From the NCBI GenBank assembly GCA_022560025.1, contig JAFISE010000117.1:36141-100140 (forward strand): DNA of 64,000 nucleotides, read 5' to 3'. The notes beneath the pieces are model-generated. The model saw nothing but the letters and a program-made list of their open reading frames with translations. It did no database searches and was not told the origin of the DNA. The number at the start of each line of letters is the position of its first letter. Within the stretch, counting starts at the first letter, position 1. The DNA comes from Stagonosporopsis chrysanthemi (lineage: Eukaryota; Ascomycota; Dothideomycetes; Pleosporales; Didymellaceae). A program made the translations under genes and the position numbers. This document shows, one piece after another, positions 32,837 through 43,481 of the stretch.

Positions 32837-35419
32837 ATGTCCGATGAGGGCGGTGCTGCAGCCAACCCTGGGCTGCTTGCTTGCGAGCAGTGCGAGAAGC
32901 ATTTTACACGTTCTGAGAACTTGGCACGGCACATGAAAACACGTGAGTCTGGGGCCGGCTCATGCACAAATTCATCGCCGCTGATTATGGCTGCAATAAG
33001 ACGACGAGATCCGGAAGCATTGTTGTTCAACATGTGGGAGACAATTCACAAGAAGTGGCCTGCGTAAAAAGCACGAATTACTTCATGAACGTGCCACACC
33101 TGCTAGGGCTGTTTCTAAGTCCCGGCGAGTGCCCAGAAGCACCTCCGCTCGCAAAAACACGCTATCCACTCATCTAGAGGCAGGTCCGGTGAGATTGTCT
33201 CATGTTGAGGGGCAAGACATCGATCATTTGATGGGCGATGAGATCATCAATGAGATCCAGCAAGCACAAGCACAAACAACATCGATGAATGATAGTCTTG
33301 TGCATGAAACATGGGATGCTCAATTGGAGGTCAATCCTTACTTCGACTATGCCAACTTTGCGAGACCTTGGAACTACTCATCTGATCCTGCTGCACAATC
33401 CTCGGACTGGTTCTCGTCGCAATTCTTCGCGGCCCTCCGTGAAACCGATCTTGCATACAGCCCGCCCTTCCAGATATGGGCAGCCGCGGACAATGGTCCT
33501 ACTGGTGCGGACCTCTCCAGTGCACTGAATCACCAGATTGCTAGGCATTCATCGCATTGTTTGCTAGATGAGAGCGCGGATCTCCGATCGAGGAATACGG
33601 AAGTGTCCCAGCATGCCGAATCCAACCTCTCATCACTAGACGCGGGTACGGAAACTCAGTCAGGCCAGATGTCACGGATTGGGTCTCCACCAAACGAGAG
33701 TTCACATGAAGATCGGCTTCCTTTCGCATGGGATCCAAGATCGAAGCCCATAACAAGGGCGAAACCTATCTTACTTGCGGCTGAAGATCCAATCTTTGCC
33801 AGCATCGACCCCAGGGTGGAGATCGACCAGACGACATTATCTCGGATACAAGAATTTCTAAGATCAAAGGACCACTCATTTGGCGAAGATGTTTTTACTT
33901 TGCCTAGTCTACCTCTGATCAATGTTTTTGTCAGTCTGTTCTTCAGTAGATTCCTGCCGCAAGCGCCAGTTCTGCATCGACCGACCTTGAGCATCGAGAC
34001 TCTCCCGTCATCGCTCTTGGCCATCATCATGGTCATTGGCTCATGCTACAGTCGTTTGCGCAATGCGCGAAGATTTGGAATCATCGTCTTAGATCGTGTC
34101 CGCCAGAATCTGCTGGCCATGATAGAGGAGGATAACGGCCTTATGCGAGAGCCTCTGGTGATATATGCCACCGCGCTCGTATGCTACATGGGTCTTTGGT
34201 GTGGCAATAAACGCGCTTTCGAACTCTCCGAGGCTCTCCATGCTGTAGTGGTAACGTATATCAGACGTTTGCCGAACAGTCGTGAGCACGCTGTAGACTC
34301 GGATAGCGTACTCGAACGTACAAGTTCTGCTGCATCTGCGGATCCAAAATTCACTGTCGAGTCCCAATGGCGAGACTGGGTAGCCAAGGAGAGTCGCAAA
34401 CGACTGCGATGGTTTGTGTACATGCTAGACATGCAATTTCCATCGATCCTTGGTATGAGCAGTATGTTGACGGCGGCGGATGTCGGACGATGGGAGTGTC
34501 CGTGCGATGAAAGCTTTTGGGTCTTGACAGCTGCTGGATCCTGGAAAAACAGACTAGGATCGGCCTCAGAGCCGGCCTGTTCCGTGTTTGGGTATCTTGT
34601 TGCGCTGCTACACTCGGCAGCAGCCCAACATGCGACCGAGGTGCTGCTACCCCATGTCAACGCGTGGAGCGCCAGCCTTCTTTTGACTGCGATCGTGGAC
34701 GAGGTTTTCCATTTTCAAGACACTCTTGTCGTACTAAGAACGTATGAAGAAGATCTCAAAACACCCAAGGTGTCCCCTCATGGGACGGACCGCGCGATGA
34801 ACTTTTCCAAGATGCTGGGAGTCTGGAGTAGCTCTTATGGACACCAGCAAGTTCCTCGCGGAGACCCAACATCATCTCACTTACACCATTGTTCGAGTAT
34901 CATGCTGTATATGGCTCGCCTGTACATCGTCTTTCCAGTTTCCGACATACAAGACTGTCTTGGAAAGTCTGGGCCGATGGGTACAAGTGCAGCGATGGGC
35001 CGATTGCGTTCATGGATTACGCAGTACCCGGAGGAAGCATCACGCGTTGTAGAAGACGCCTCGACTTGCATCAGTATTGTGATGTCTAACAAGAGCGAAA
35101 GCGACTCTTACGACATTATTGGGCTATTTTTGTGTCACGTTGTGGTCTGGTCATTCGCGAACACTGCATCTTCATGTCGCAAGGAGAGCATGCCATCACA
35201 CAAATACGCGACAATCCGAACATTCTACAATCGGTGCTAGAGGTTGTCGAAGCAGGCTTCGCGCTTGATAGAGCAGTCAGTGCGAACAACCCCGATGCAT
35301 CTCAGCTAATCTTCAGACACGCCGTCCATGCATTGGTCCAGCTTGGCGATTGGGGTGCCTCTGCGAACCTGGCGCTACTTCTACACTTGCACTCAGGCCC
35401 AGGGCTTTCAATGCTGTAG
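32837..35419 (+). CDS. C2H2 zinc-finger transcription factor with fungal_trans domain; apparent frameshift near 3' end
   Basis: Exon 1 is 32837-32942; a 58-nt intron follows, and exon 2 begins at 33001. The splice completes the first finger, 'CEQCEKHFTRSENLARHMKTH', and leads into a second, 'CSTCGRQFTRSGLRKKHELLH'. After a basic linker comes a long disordered part, then the fungal-specific transcription factor domain (from about 'LPLINVFVSLFFSRFLPQAPVLHRPT'). Near the end the conserved 'YDIIGLFLCHVVVWSFANTAS' is in one frame, while the conserved C-terminal 'FRHAVHALVQLGDWGASANLALLLHLH' lies in another, ending at 35419. The shift (one base) falls at about 35166-35190 and no intron can explain it. 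Total length would be about 840 residues. It is probably the regulator of the adjacent rhamnosidase and transporter genes. The shift may be an assembly error or a real inactivating or truncating mutation; the shifted form would lose only about 80 residues. Confidence 0.8.
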
Positions 35420-35888
35420 AGACACCGGTGGTACAGATTAGATCCACCCTCGGAAGTCTCGGTAAGTGTCGAACCCTTTTGACAAGGCGATACACGATGC
35501 ACCAAAAGCCTTGCCGCGTCAAAACGTGGAGAACAAATCCTATTAGCGTGGACGCGTCCACCTAGTTTCAGTTCGCTGAAGTCCACCCGTCCACCTAGTT
35601 TCAGCTCGCTCAAGTCCACCCGTCCACCTTGTTTACTAGCTCCAGTACCCGGCAGCTCACACGGTAACAGAACGCGCTCCAGGCATGACCTCCACGTTGC
35701 GCTACCCCAGCTTTCGTCTCCGCAAATTCATCTTGGCGCAACGGGGACGCTCGCATAGTTATATTGTGTCAATCTGGCTCAACCAAGTAGCTTGCAGCAC
35801 GACTTCAGTGACGAACTGTGCAACTCCAACGAGCCATTGAACAGTCACCTAATACCTTTAAGCACTTTGTCACCACTTGATACTCACA
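35420..35888. promoter_or_regulatory. promoter of MFS sugar porter with six GTGGAC/GTCCAC boxes
   Basis: 469 bp without a gene. GTGGAC is at 35548-35553, and GTCCAC is at 35556-35561, 35581-35586, 35589-35594, 35614-35619 and 35622-35627. The first two form the exact 14-bp palindrome GTGGACGCGTCCAC (35548-35561). The boxes sit partly in a tandem repeat. They lie about 260-340 bp before the transporter ATG. Confidence 0.65.
35555..35628 (+). repeat. 33-bp tandem repeat, 2.2 copies
   Basis: Units start at 35555, 35588 and 35621 with CGTCCACC; the two full copies differ at only two positions, and the third is partial. Each unit carries two GTCCAC boxes, so duplication has multiplied a putative operator. 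Confidence 0.8.
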
Positions 35889-37575
35889 ATGAAGGAGGGA
35901 TTCGAAAAACAACAAGTTACTGGCGCGACCATAATCGAGCAAATCGAGACAAACAGTGACCTGCAGCTCGGTGAAAGCCTCATCGAGAAGGACCGCAATA
36001 GCTCTTTATGGGCATCAGCTATGTCGCACAAACTCATACTGGCTCGCTCGGTCGCTGCGCTTCTTGCTGGGGGAGTCTTCGGCTACGACAGCGTTATCAA
36101 TGGAGCTTCCATCTCCATGCCGGCCTTCCTCCTGTACTTCGGCGAGCACACCGCGACTGGGTCGCTGTTCGTTCCCTCGATCTGGGCGTCGATGTGGACT
36201 GCAATGTCGTACTTGTTCCAAGCCATCGGCGGCTTTGGCATTGGGTTCGTCTCTGATCGCATTGGTCGCAAATGGGCCTGCGTGGGCGCTGCATGTATTT
36301 CGGTCATCGGTGTCGGCGTTCAGTTTGCAGCTACCAGTCGGGGTGTGCTTCTTGCTGGAAAAATGATCAACGGTCTCGCGATCGGTTGTATCTTTGCATC
36401 GGCCACATCTTGGGCTTCTGAGATCTCACCTCTGCGTCTTCGTGGCCCTGTTCAGTCCAGCATTGTCCTCTTCATGATACTGATGCAAGCAATCGGCCTT
36501 GTCACAATGCGGGTCTATATTGAGAAGTTGACACCCTCGGCTTTTCGGACAGTCTTTGCACTTCAATGGATATGGCCTGTCACTGCCGGTTTGGCATTTG
36601 CCTTCATGCCTGAGTCGCCAACATTCCTTGTGCAAAAAGGCAACGTCGATGCTGCTAGAAGAGCCCTGTCTCGTCTCTACGGATTCAACAACCATATCGA
36701 CGCTCGTCTTGCAGTTCTGTGTAGGCAAGTCGAGCAGGAGCGGTTACAGACCGAATATCATGGCAACCCTGACTACCCTGAACTCTTTCGGGGTACAAAC
36801 TTCAAAAGAACTTTTACGGTCTTCTGGCTTTTCCTCGCTGCCGGACTGAATGGCGCATCTCTTCTTTCACAAAACACGTACTTCCTCATCATTGCCGGTC
36901 TTCCAGCTGTGAATGCTTTCGATGTTGGCATCGGTGGCTTTGGTCTAGCCATTGTCGCAATCGTGTTCAGCTGGTTCTACATGGAGAAGTTTGGTCGCCG
37001 CTCGATCTGGCTTGCTGGTGTTGCTGTCAACATCGTCGTCATGGCAGTCGTTGGAGGCCTCTACTACACCACATCGAAGACTGGTATATGGGCAGTCGCG
37101 ATTTTAATGTTAGTTCTTATACTTCTCCTTCTTTACCCATGACTAATCTTAATGTTACAGGAATATCCTCATTGCATGGCAACTCCTCACTATGACCTCC
37201 ATTGCCTGGGTAATCACTGCTGAGATATCATCATATCGTCTACGAGCCAAAACACAATCCGTCGGCGTGGTTTCGAATGCAGCGACGACTTGGCTCTTTA
37301 CTTTCACAGTACCGTACATGTACAACACCGATTCTGGAAACCTCGGGGCTCGTACCGGGTTTGTGTTCATGGGTACTTCTGTACTTCTCATGATTGGATC
37401 TTGGTTCTTAGTCCCTGATCTGCATGGGTTTACGTCGTCTGAAATCGACTGGTTGTACTTGCAGAAAATCCCGGTCAGGCAGTTCCAGCGCTATGCGGAC
37501 GGAAGGGCAAAAGAGGGCGCGGCCATAAGGAGCGAGTCAATGGATAAACAGACGGCACTAACTTCAACAACATGA
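35889..37575 (+). CDS. MFS sugar porter (hexose/glucoside transporter-like)
   Basis: Two exons (35889-37108 and 37161-37575; 52-nt intron with a GACTAAT branch site) give 544 residues with 12 predicted helices. Sugar-porter marks are 'DRIGRKW' between helices 2 and 3, 'ASEISPLRLRGPVQS' after helix 4, 'PESPTFLVQKG' after helix 6 (PESPR variant) and 'YMEKFGRRS' between helices 8 and 9. The extended helix 1 part 'AALLAGGVFGYDSVINGASISMPAFL' resembles maltose/alpha-glucoside porters. Plasma membrane import of a sugar or glycoside is expected. Location beside an intracellular rhamnosidase and its probable regulator suggests rhamnose or a rhamnoside as substrate; this is inference. Confidence 0.88.
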
Positions 37576-37677
37576 CACCATAAACTAAACGAAACTACCT
37601 CAGAACCTCAATGTTACAGTTTAAGAGTCTTCAGAATAGTACATCGATGATCACATAGGTTACCGAACTAAGTAGAA

Positions 37678-39545
37678 TTACAATGGCCGCAAAGCCCCAC
37701 ACCGCTCCTCGGACCATTTTCCGTTGATCGCCTGGCGTGCACTCTTGCCCCAAAATGCAACAGGCACCGCAATTAGACCTAAAATAATCTGCAAGATTGC
37801 CAACTCAACACCCACAAGTTTGAATCCGTGGGCAGAGATCCAGGGAACCAAAGCAAACCCGATAGCAAAGCTAATGATGTAACACGCTCCGCCTGATACA
37901 GCGACGACAGGGGCAGCCCAGCGTGGGAATGCCTCTGTAAGCCACATGATGTTTGTTATGCAAAGTGTCATCCATGCGAATGCTGTGAGTCCACTCGAGA
38001 CAAAGTAGAGTGAGTAGTGCCATTGACAGTGCGCAGCAAATCCATAGAGGAGGGAGCCGCAGGCACCAATGATCGCGGGTGGAATGTAGCCAACTAGATA
38101 GTGTTCTGCTTCACGTACGCCGCCGTTGCGCTTGGTCAAGCGTTTCAAGATCTTGTCAACAAGCCATCCGCCAAAAGGATAAGCAAGGAAGGCACCAACC
38201 GCTGACACAATGTTGAGGTTGATAATGATATATGAGTCCAGGCTGTAGGGCGGAGATCGGAGGATATTTGTGTAGGAGGATCCAATGAATAGTATGCTAG
38301 CCCAGTGGGCCGCTGAAGCAAGGACGACCCAAATGATCAAAGGATTAAATATACAATAAGCCATTTGCATATAACAGGAGCCCATTGACTTCCAAGAGCT
38401 AACCGGAGAGCGCCAAAGCTGGAGATAGCGACGTATACAGGCGATCACGGTTTCCGCAGTATTACCGTCTAATGGCAAGGCTGGCAGATCGCGATAGATA
38501 TCCGAGTCTATTTCACGGTCCTCGTATATGGTAAGTTTCTCTGTGGCTGACTGCAGTAGGATCAAGCCGTCAAACGCCACTGTAGGGCGCTTGAAATACG
38601 TCTCGGGATATAGAAATAATGTCAGGGGAAATGAAATGGCCATCGGTATTGACCAATAGTAGTAGAAGGGCCGCCAGGTGCCCAGTGGTGAAATGTACGG
38701 GACAAGTGCAAGAAACCCGGTTCCGACACCTGCGAGTATCGACCAAATGAAAGCGACCGCATGTAGTCTTTCGTGGACGAACGTCATGTCTATGATCATT
38801 AAAAAAATCTGGCGTTGTTAGTAGTCACAAACCAAATCGCGGATCGTACTCACAGCACTGATTGAAAAGCCCTGACCCAGCCCAAGGATGCAAACACAGG
38901 TCAACAAACTATGAAAGCTTGTTGAAACCCCAGCTCCAATTGTGGCTAAAGGCTGCATGAGTGCCACAATCAAGAACACAGGTCGTCTGCCCAACGCCAA
39001 AGTCAGCGGCAGCCACAAGAGAGAGCCGAAGCCAATGAACAGAGTTGGCGCTGTGACAATAGATTCCATCGTCCACGGTCTGACGTTCTGTAAAAGATTT
39101 GTCAGTGAATGTGAGTCTGTAGAGAGCTTAGCACTTCTCTTACCTGCTGGCCGAACTCCAGAGCGATCCCAGGCAGAATGGCGCTTGGTGCCTGCACTAT
39201 GAGCGATGATGCGACAAAGTACCAGGCGAGCGCAAAGATTGCACCAGATCTCTTCCAAAGACTCCAATTGAGCGGATCTGACCTGCTCTCTGAGGGAACA
39301 GGAAGCTTAAGGGTCACACCTGATGCTGTCACAAGGAATGTACTGCCGGACATATTGTAGGATTCGCGCTTGCTTCCTACAGAGCTGCAACTTGCGCTGG
39401 AACATGTGCGTGTATGAGTGCTGACAGGCGCATTTTCCGGTTTGATGTGCCTTGATATGATAGCACTGGGCTCGCGGAGAGGTCGCACGAGTGGCGGTGC
39501 CGCCAGCTCGATATCTGGATAAGGGTCCTGCAATGAAGGCATCAT
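37678..39545 (-). CDS. MFS transporter, DHA1-like
   Basis: Three exons on the minus strand (39545-39144, 39087-38854, 38808-37678; introns 56 and 45 nt) give 588 residues. A cytosolic N terminus of about 100 residues leads to 'RSDPLNWSLWKRSGAIFAL', the usual entry into helix 1 of fungal drug:H+ antiporter-1-like proteins. There are 12 predicted helices with a long central loop ('ETYFKRPTVAFDG' onward). The loop 2-3 motif is reduced to 'TLALGRRPVFL'. Such proteins export or import small organic molecules; the substrate is not predictable. It is convergent with the sugar porter (102 bp between stops), so it may belong to the same locus. It carries two possible ATGs in tandem (39545 and 39542). 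Confidence 0.87.
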
Positions 39546-40741
39546 TTGACTCGCGTTGTCGAGAATGGAATAGACAGAGTCATGAAGAAGGGGAGAAGAG
39601 CTGTCGGAGATATTAGCCCTTGATGCTGTGAGCTTAGCTGTCAGGATATTGTTGAACTGTTGTCCTTATGTATGTATTCGCATAGGTTTGGGATCGACCA
39701 TGTGCAGTTTTGCCAGAACTCAGTCTCATCGATGTGCCTTTGAGCATGGCTCGGATCGACTTCCGGGCGCGTTTGCATCCACAAACGTCTTCATTGATCC
39801 CAACTCTCTCTGTGCGACGAAACACCGAAGAAGGAACGGGCTGCGAAAATGCAGGAGCTGGGATGGCGGGACGTAGCGAAGTGGCGGAGAGCTCTGCGGA
39901 GTCACCGCATTGGACGGTAGCATCGGCTATACGAAACGGCCACTCGAACTCGAAACATCGAGTTCCAGTGCAAAGTTTAAAGCCTTGAAAAAACGAGTTT
40001 CGTAGCTCAGTCCTGGACGCGAACCATGTGATCAGCAACGGCCCATTCTGAGTGTAGAGCTGTCTTCACTACTGAGCACGTTGATGCGTCATCAAGAGCT
40101 TGGTGATTGAAGGCTTCGTTTTGAAAAAAAAAAAAAACCATGTGTCAATAGCTCTGAGCTCAAGGCAGTCGAGAAACCAAGCGACGGCGTACTTACCGTT
40201 TCGGATACAATGCAAAATCTTACTTGGTGGAAGACAACAGGGCAGGGGTGAAGTACTTATCTAGGCAGCCAGGCGGGTGAACCTCAGAGGCGTTGCAGGC
40301 GACTTCCTAGTTTCGAACAAGCCCGAGAACAGATAGGATGAATGATTGATCCTAGTGATAGTGATCTCATTGTGCAACGAAAGGGGCGTTGTGGACTTCA
40401 AGCTTTCACTGTCATCTTTAATCGCATCCATGGACTAACCGCAAGTAGTTACTTCCTTCACGTCATATATCATCGCGCCTCTTAATCAGCAATTAGGACA
40501 GTCTTAAGACTCGAGAACGGTCTTCTCGCCGCTCGACTGCAATGGTGTGCTTGCAAGCACCCAGCAGTTCAAAGAGCATGAGCTCATGTCAGTTGAAGAG
40601 GAAGAATCGGTCTTTGTTGTACTTTGTTCCTCTCTCGTCTCTTTATTAAGACCCAGGACTAGGAAATGATGCCATTCCGCTCCTGTCTCAACGTAGCCGT
40701 ATTACTTTAAGGATTCGCCTAGTTGTCCAATCCTGTTCCGC
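39546..40741. other. intergenic; no gene seen; A14 run
   Basis: 1.2 kb with the promoter of the leftward MFS gene. No GTGGAC cluster occurs here, unlike the two other cluster promoters. A run of 14 A lies at 40124-40137. No frame with protein-like features. Confidence 0.5.
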
Positions 40742-41590
40742 TTACTCAAACTCAGCCCGATGCAATCTGATCCAGTCTTCCAGCTTCGTTGGATCCCGCT
40801 GTATGTACTTCGAGACATTGCCAGACGCCTCAGCGAAATCTGGGTAAGCGTCATGACCTTGATAGCTTGCCCTCATGCCACTAGTGATCGAATCGATAAC
40901 CGGTCGGGGCAGGTTCTTCAGCTGCTTCTCGTACCATGCGTCCTCATCCAACTCCTCGATCTGAATCTCTCGATCCAGAACATGCCCAATGGTCTCTATC
41001 GCCTCTTGCTGGGTGTGAATAGCAGGGCCACAGAGAGAGATGAAGCTATTGTTCTGGATCCTGAAGTGCGTCTCGCCGAGAAGAGCACCGCAGACAGTGC
41101 CAATGTCGGCTGGGGAGATGTGATCGAACTTGATGCTGGGGTACACGAGTTGAAATTTTTTTCGCGTATACCATGAGCGTACCAGGAAAGGTTGCTTGTG
41201 AAGTACGCCGGTCGTACAGCTGTATGCTGTACTCCAGATTCCTTCAGGGCGACTTCAGTCTTTTGGTGTATGCCTGCAATGAAATCCCCGGTTTCGCCTT
41301 CGTCCTCCGCTCGACCATTCACGGAGTAGGATGAAAGGAGTGCAACGTAAGTGATGCCGGCACCTCGCAAGGCATCAAAAGCGTTGCGCATGTTGTCTTG
41401 ACTTCCGAAAATGGTGTACACAAAAGCAGACGTCGCGCCAGACTGCTGTACAGCATGCTTAAGCGTATCAGGCTTGGAAAGGTCGGCTTGAATGCGAGAG
41501 TACCGCTCAGACTTCAGGTCCGACTCGCTCAAGCCACAAATTGCTTTGCTGATGTCTCGCCATCGTCACCACTGCTCGCAGTCGGTGATC
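40742..41590 (-). pseudogene. decayed NmrA-like NAD(P)-binding protein gene
   Basis: The segment 41532-41163 encodes 'RIQADLSKPDTLKHAVQQSGATSAFVYT', 'LLSSYSVNG' and 'GVQHTAVRPAYFTSNLSWYAHGIRE', which fits the middle of NmrA-like proteins. The sequence then runs on as 'YPSIKFDHISPADIGTVCGALLG' in another frame, to the stop at 40742. The shift lies in a run of seven T (41156-41162; A on the coding strand). The N-terminal Rossmann GxxGxxG motif is not found in any frame upstream; only 'RDISKAICGLS' remains around 41555, and it too is preceded by a shift. No in-frame ATG exists. I read this as a gene truncated at the 5' end and frameshifted. A sequencing error could explain the homopolymer shift but not the missing N terminus. 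Confidence 0.7.
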
Positions 41591-42117
41591 CCGAAGTGCC
41601 GAGCTCGGCTTTCAACTTCTCAACACCGACATGAGTTCAGACGCTTCGAGCTCTTTGCGATGATTTTGCATTAATAACAGCATTAATATCCAACCGCGAT
41701 CGCTAATCTGATGTCGACATTGTTCCCACTGATGTGAACTCCTCAATTATCATCAAATCTTTGCGATGACGACGAAAATGGCAAAACCTCTATCAGCACA
41801 ACAGACACCCAGTTGAACAAGCAACGAAGACAATTGTTACAAATCTTGGCTTCAGCCCTGGTGATTGCAACAACACTATTAGCGTGAGCTGATCGTGATG
41901 AGGTAAAAACGCAACCTGGAAGCTAGGTTCTCGGGCAAGATCCCGACCCAAATCAATAAGCACGAACTCGAAGACACCACTGAAGACTTCATGAGGTAGT
42001 GAATACAGAAACCTATCAATTTAGACTCACATGATCTGGGCTAGGTTATGGGTAATACGTGGATGTTCCAGAAAGGAATGGCTCGAGTTGCACAATGTAT
42101 TGCCCAACAACACCATA
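41591..42117. other. intergenic, no gene seen
   Basis: About 530 bp between the NmrA-like remnant and the 3' end of the secreted protein gene. Somewhat AT-rich and without a plausible frame. Confidence 0.5.
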
Positions 42118-42625
42118 TTACAAGATACCAGAATACTTGGAGTCCTTGGCAGTGAAGCATCTCAGCTTGTTATCTTGTTGCGTACATGAGTTTTCTCCTT
42201 GCCATAAGCCACTTATCGGCAGCACTGCCCGCCAATATTCTGACCTATTCTTGCTTAGCAAAGCACACTTTGCTGAGATGAGGGTCATACCTTGAGCATC
42301 GTAAAGACAGTTGTCAGCACCATAGAAGATGTCTCCGTAGTACGCAGGCCACTTGAAGGTAGCGAAGCAGTGGGTGGGCGAATCTAGCTTCGCCTCCACT
42401 TCGGATTTGCTGGACCCGACTGCGCCTCCTTGCCCCTTCGGTATCCAGCGCGAATCGGGCGCGCAAACGTAGGCTTTGTCAATGTAGATGCAACCTCTGT
42501 TAACATGCTTATCCATGAGTTAGCTGGTCTTCACGTTCTATAAGAAGGGAAACTCTTACAAGGTTTGTTGCGGCGACAGATGAGGTCAAAACTACAGAGA
42601 TTGTGGCTACTTTTATTGAGACCAT
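42118..42625 (-). CDS. small secreted cysteine-containing protein (effector-like)
   Basis: Two exons on the minus strand (42625-42560 and 42507-42118) give 151 residues. The 52-nt intron has a GTAAGA donor, a GCTAACTC branch site and an AAG acceptor. Residues 1-19 (MVSIKVATISVVLTSSVAA) are a good signal peptide, and the exon break lies just after it, as is frequent in secreted proteins. The mature part holds seven cysteines ('RGCIYIDKAYVCAPD', 'THCFATF', 'DNCLYDA', 'SAKCALL', 'NSCTQQDNKLRCF') and no domain I recognise. Size, secretion and cysteine content fit an effector-like or antimicrobial secreted protein; no function is assigned. It sits next to a secreted tyrosinase in gene-poor DNA. 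Confidence 0.65.
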
Positions 42626-43481
42626 ATCGAAGATTTTGAGGTCACGGGTTCTAGAATTGGTGGCAGAGGATATCAAGAGGCTGCTACTGCAACTGCTGAA
42701 GTAAAAGCACGATTTCCTGCTCTTTATATGTGTGTTCAATCGAAGTGTAGCCTTTACTTGTCGTTCTCCACACGTGACCACGAGCATCTACACTACTTCA
42801 ATGCGAGGCTCTATGCTGCGGGGCCAGGGTCTCACCAAATGCTATTGGAATGTGAACGTCAGCTTTACTGCCACGCGGTACTGTCTTTACCAATTTCTTC
42901 CCCCGTAAGCTAGGTACATGGGCATCAGGGAGAGGGTGATTACCAGTTTTTGATGCATACCACCGCATGCGCATAACTCGGATTTGTTTGTGATGCGCCA
43001 CAAAGGGACGTGCTGATCATTCAAGTCTGCTGCGTCCCACCTCTTAACGCAGAGAGAGTGAGCAGAATGGTCTCATCTGTGTTCCTGTAAGCTTACATGG
43101 GCTGTAGTACAAACTGGGAGGTCTTGGTGCTTGGCTCGCGCGATATGTCCCGATGCGACTATTCGGTCCTACCAGCGTACAGACCAAACTTCAACGATAG
43201 GAATTTCACTCTCTGTACCGAACTTTGACTCATCTTGCTTACGACGTAAACCATTTGTTCCTTATAATGGTACATTCCAAGCTACACTTAGTGTCATGCA
43301 GATATGTACAGTGAAACTATCCCATGAATCAGGTGGGCCTAGTCACACGTTTATGATGGCAAGAGTCAGCAGCAGGAATTTGCAACGGTTCGTGGTACCG
43401 GTCAACATTTGAATGCAGATTCAATTGGAACCCAGATTTCTAAAGTCGAGAGCACTATATCAAAAAACCCTCTCGACACTT
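42626..43481. other. intergenic, no gene seen
   Basis: About 860 bp between two leftward secreted-protein genes. It contains the promoter of the small secreted protein gene. No supported frame on either strand. Confidence 0.5.
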
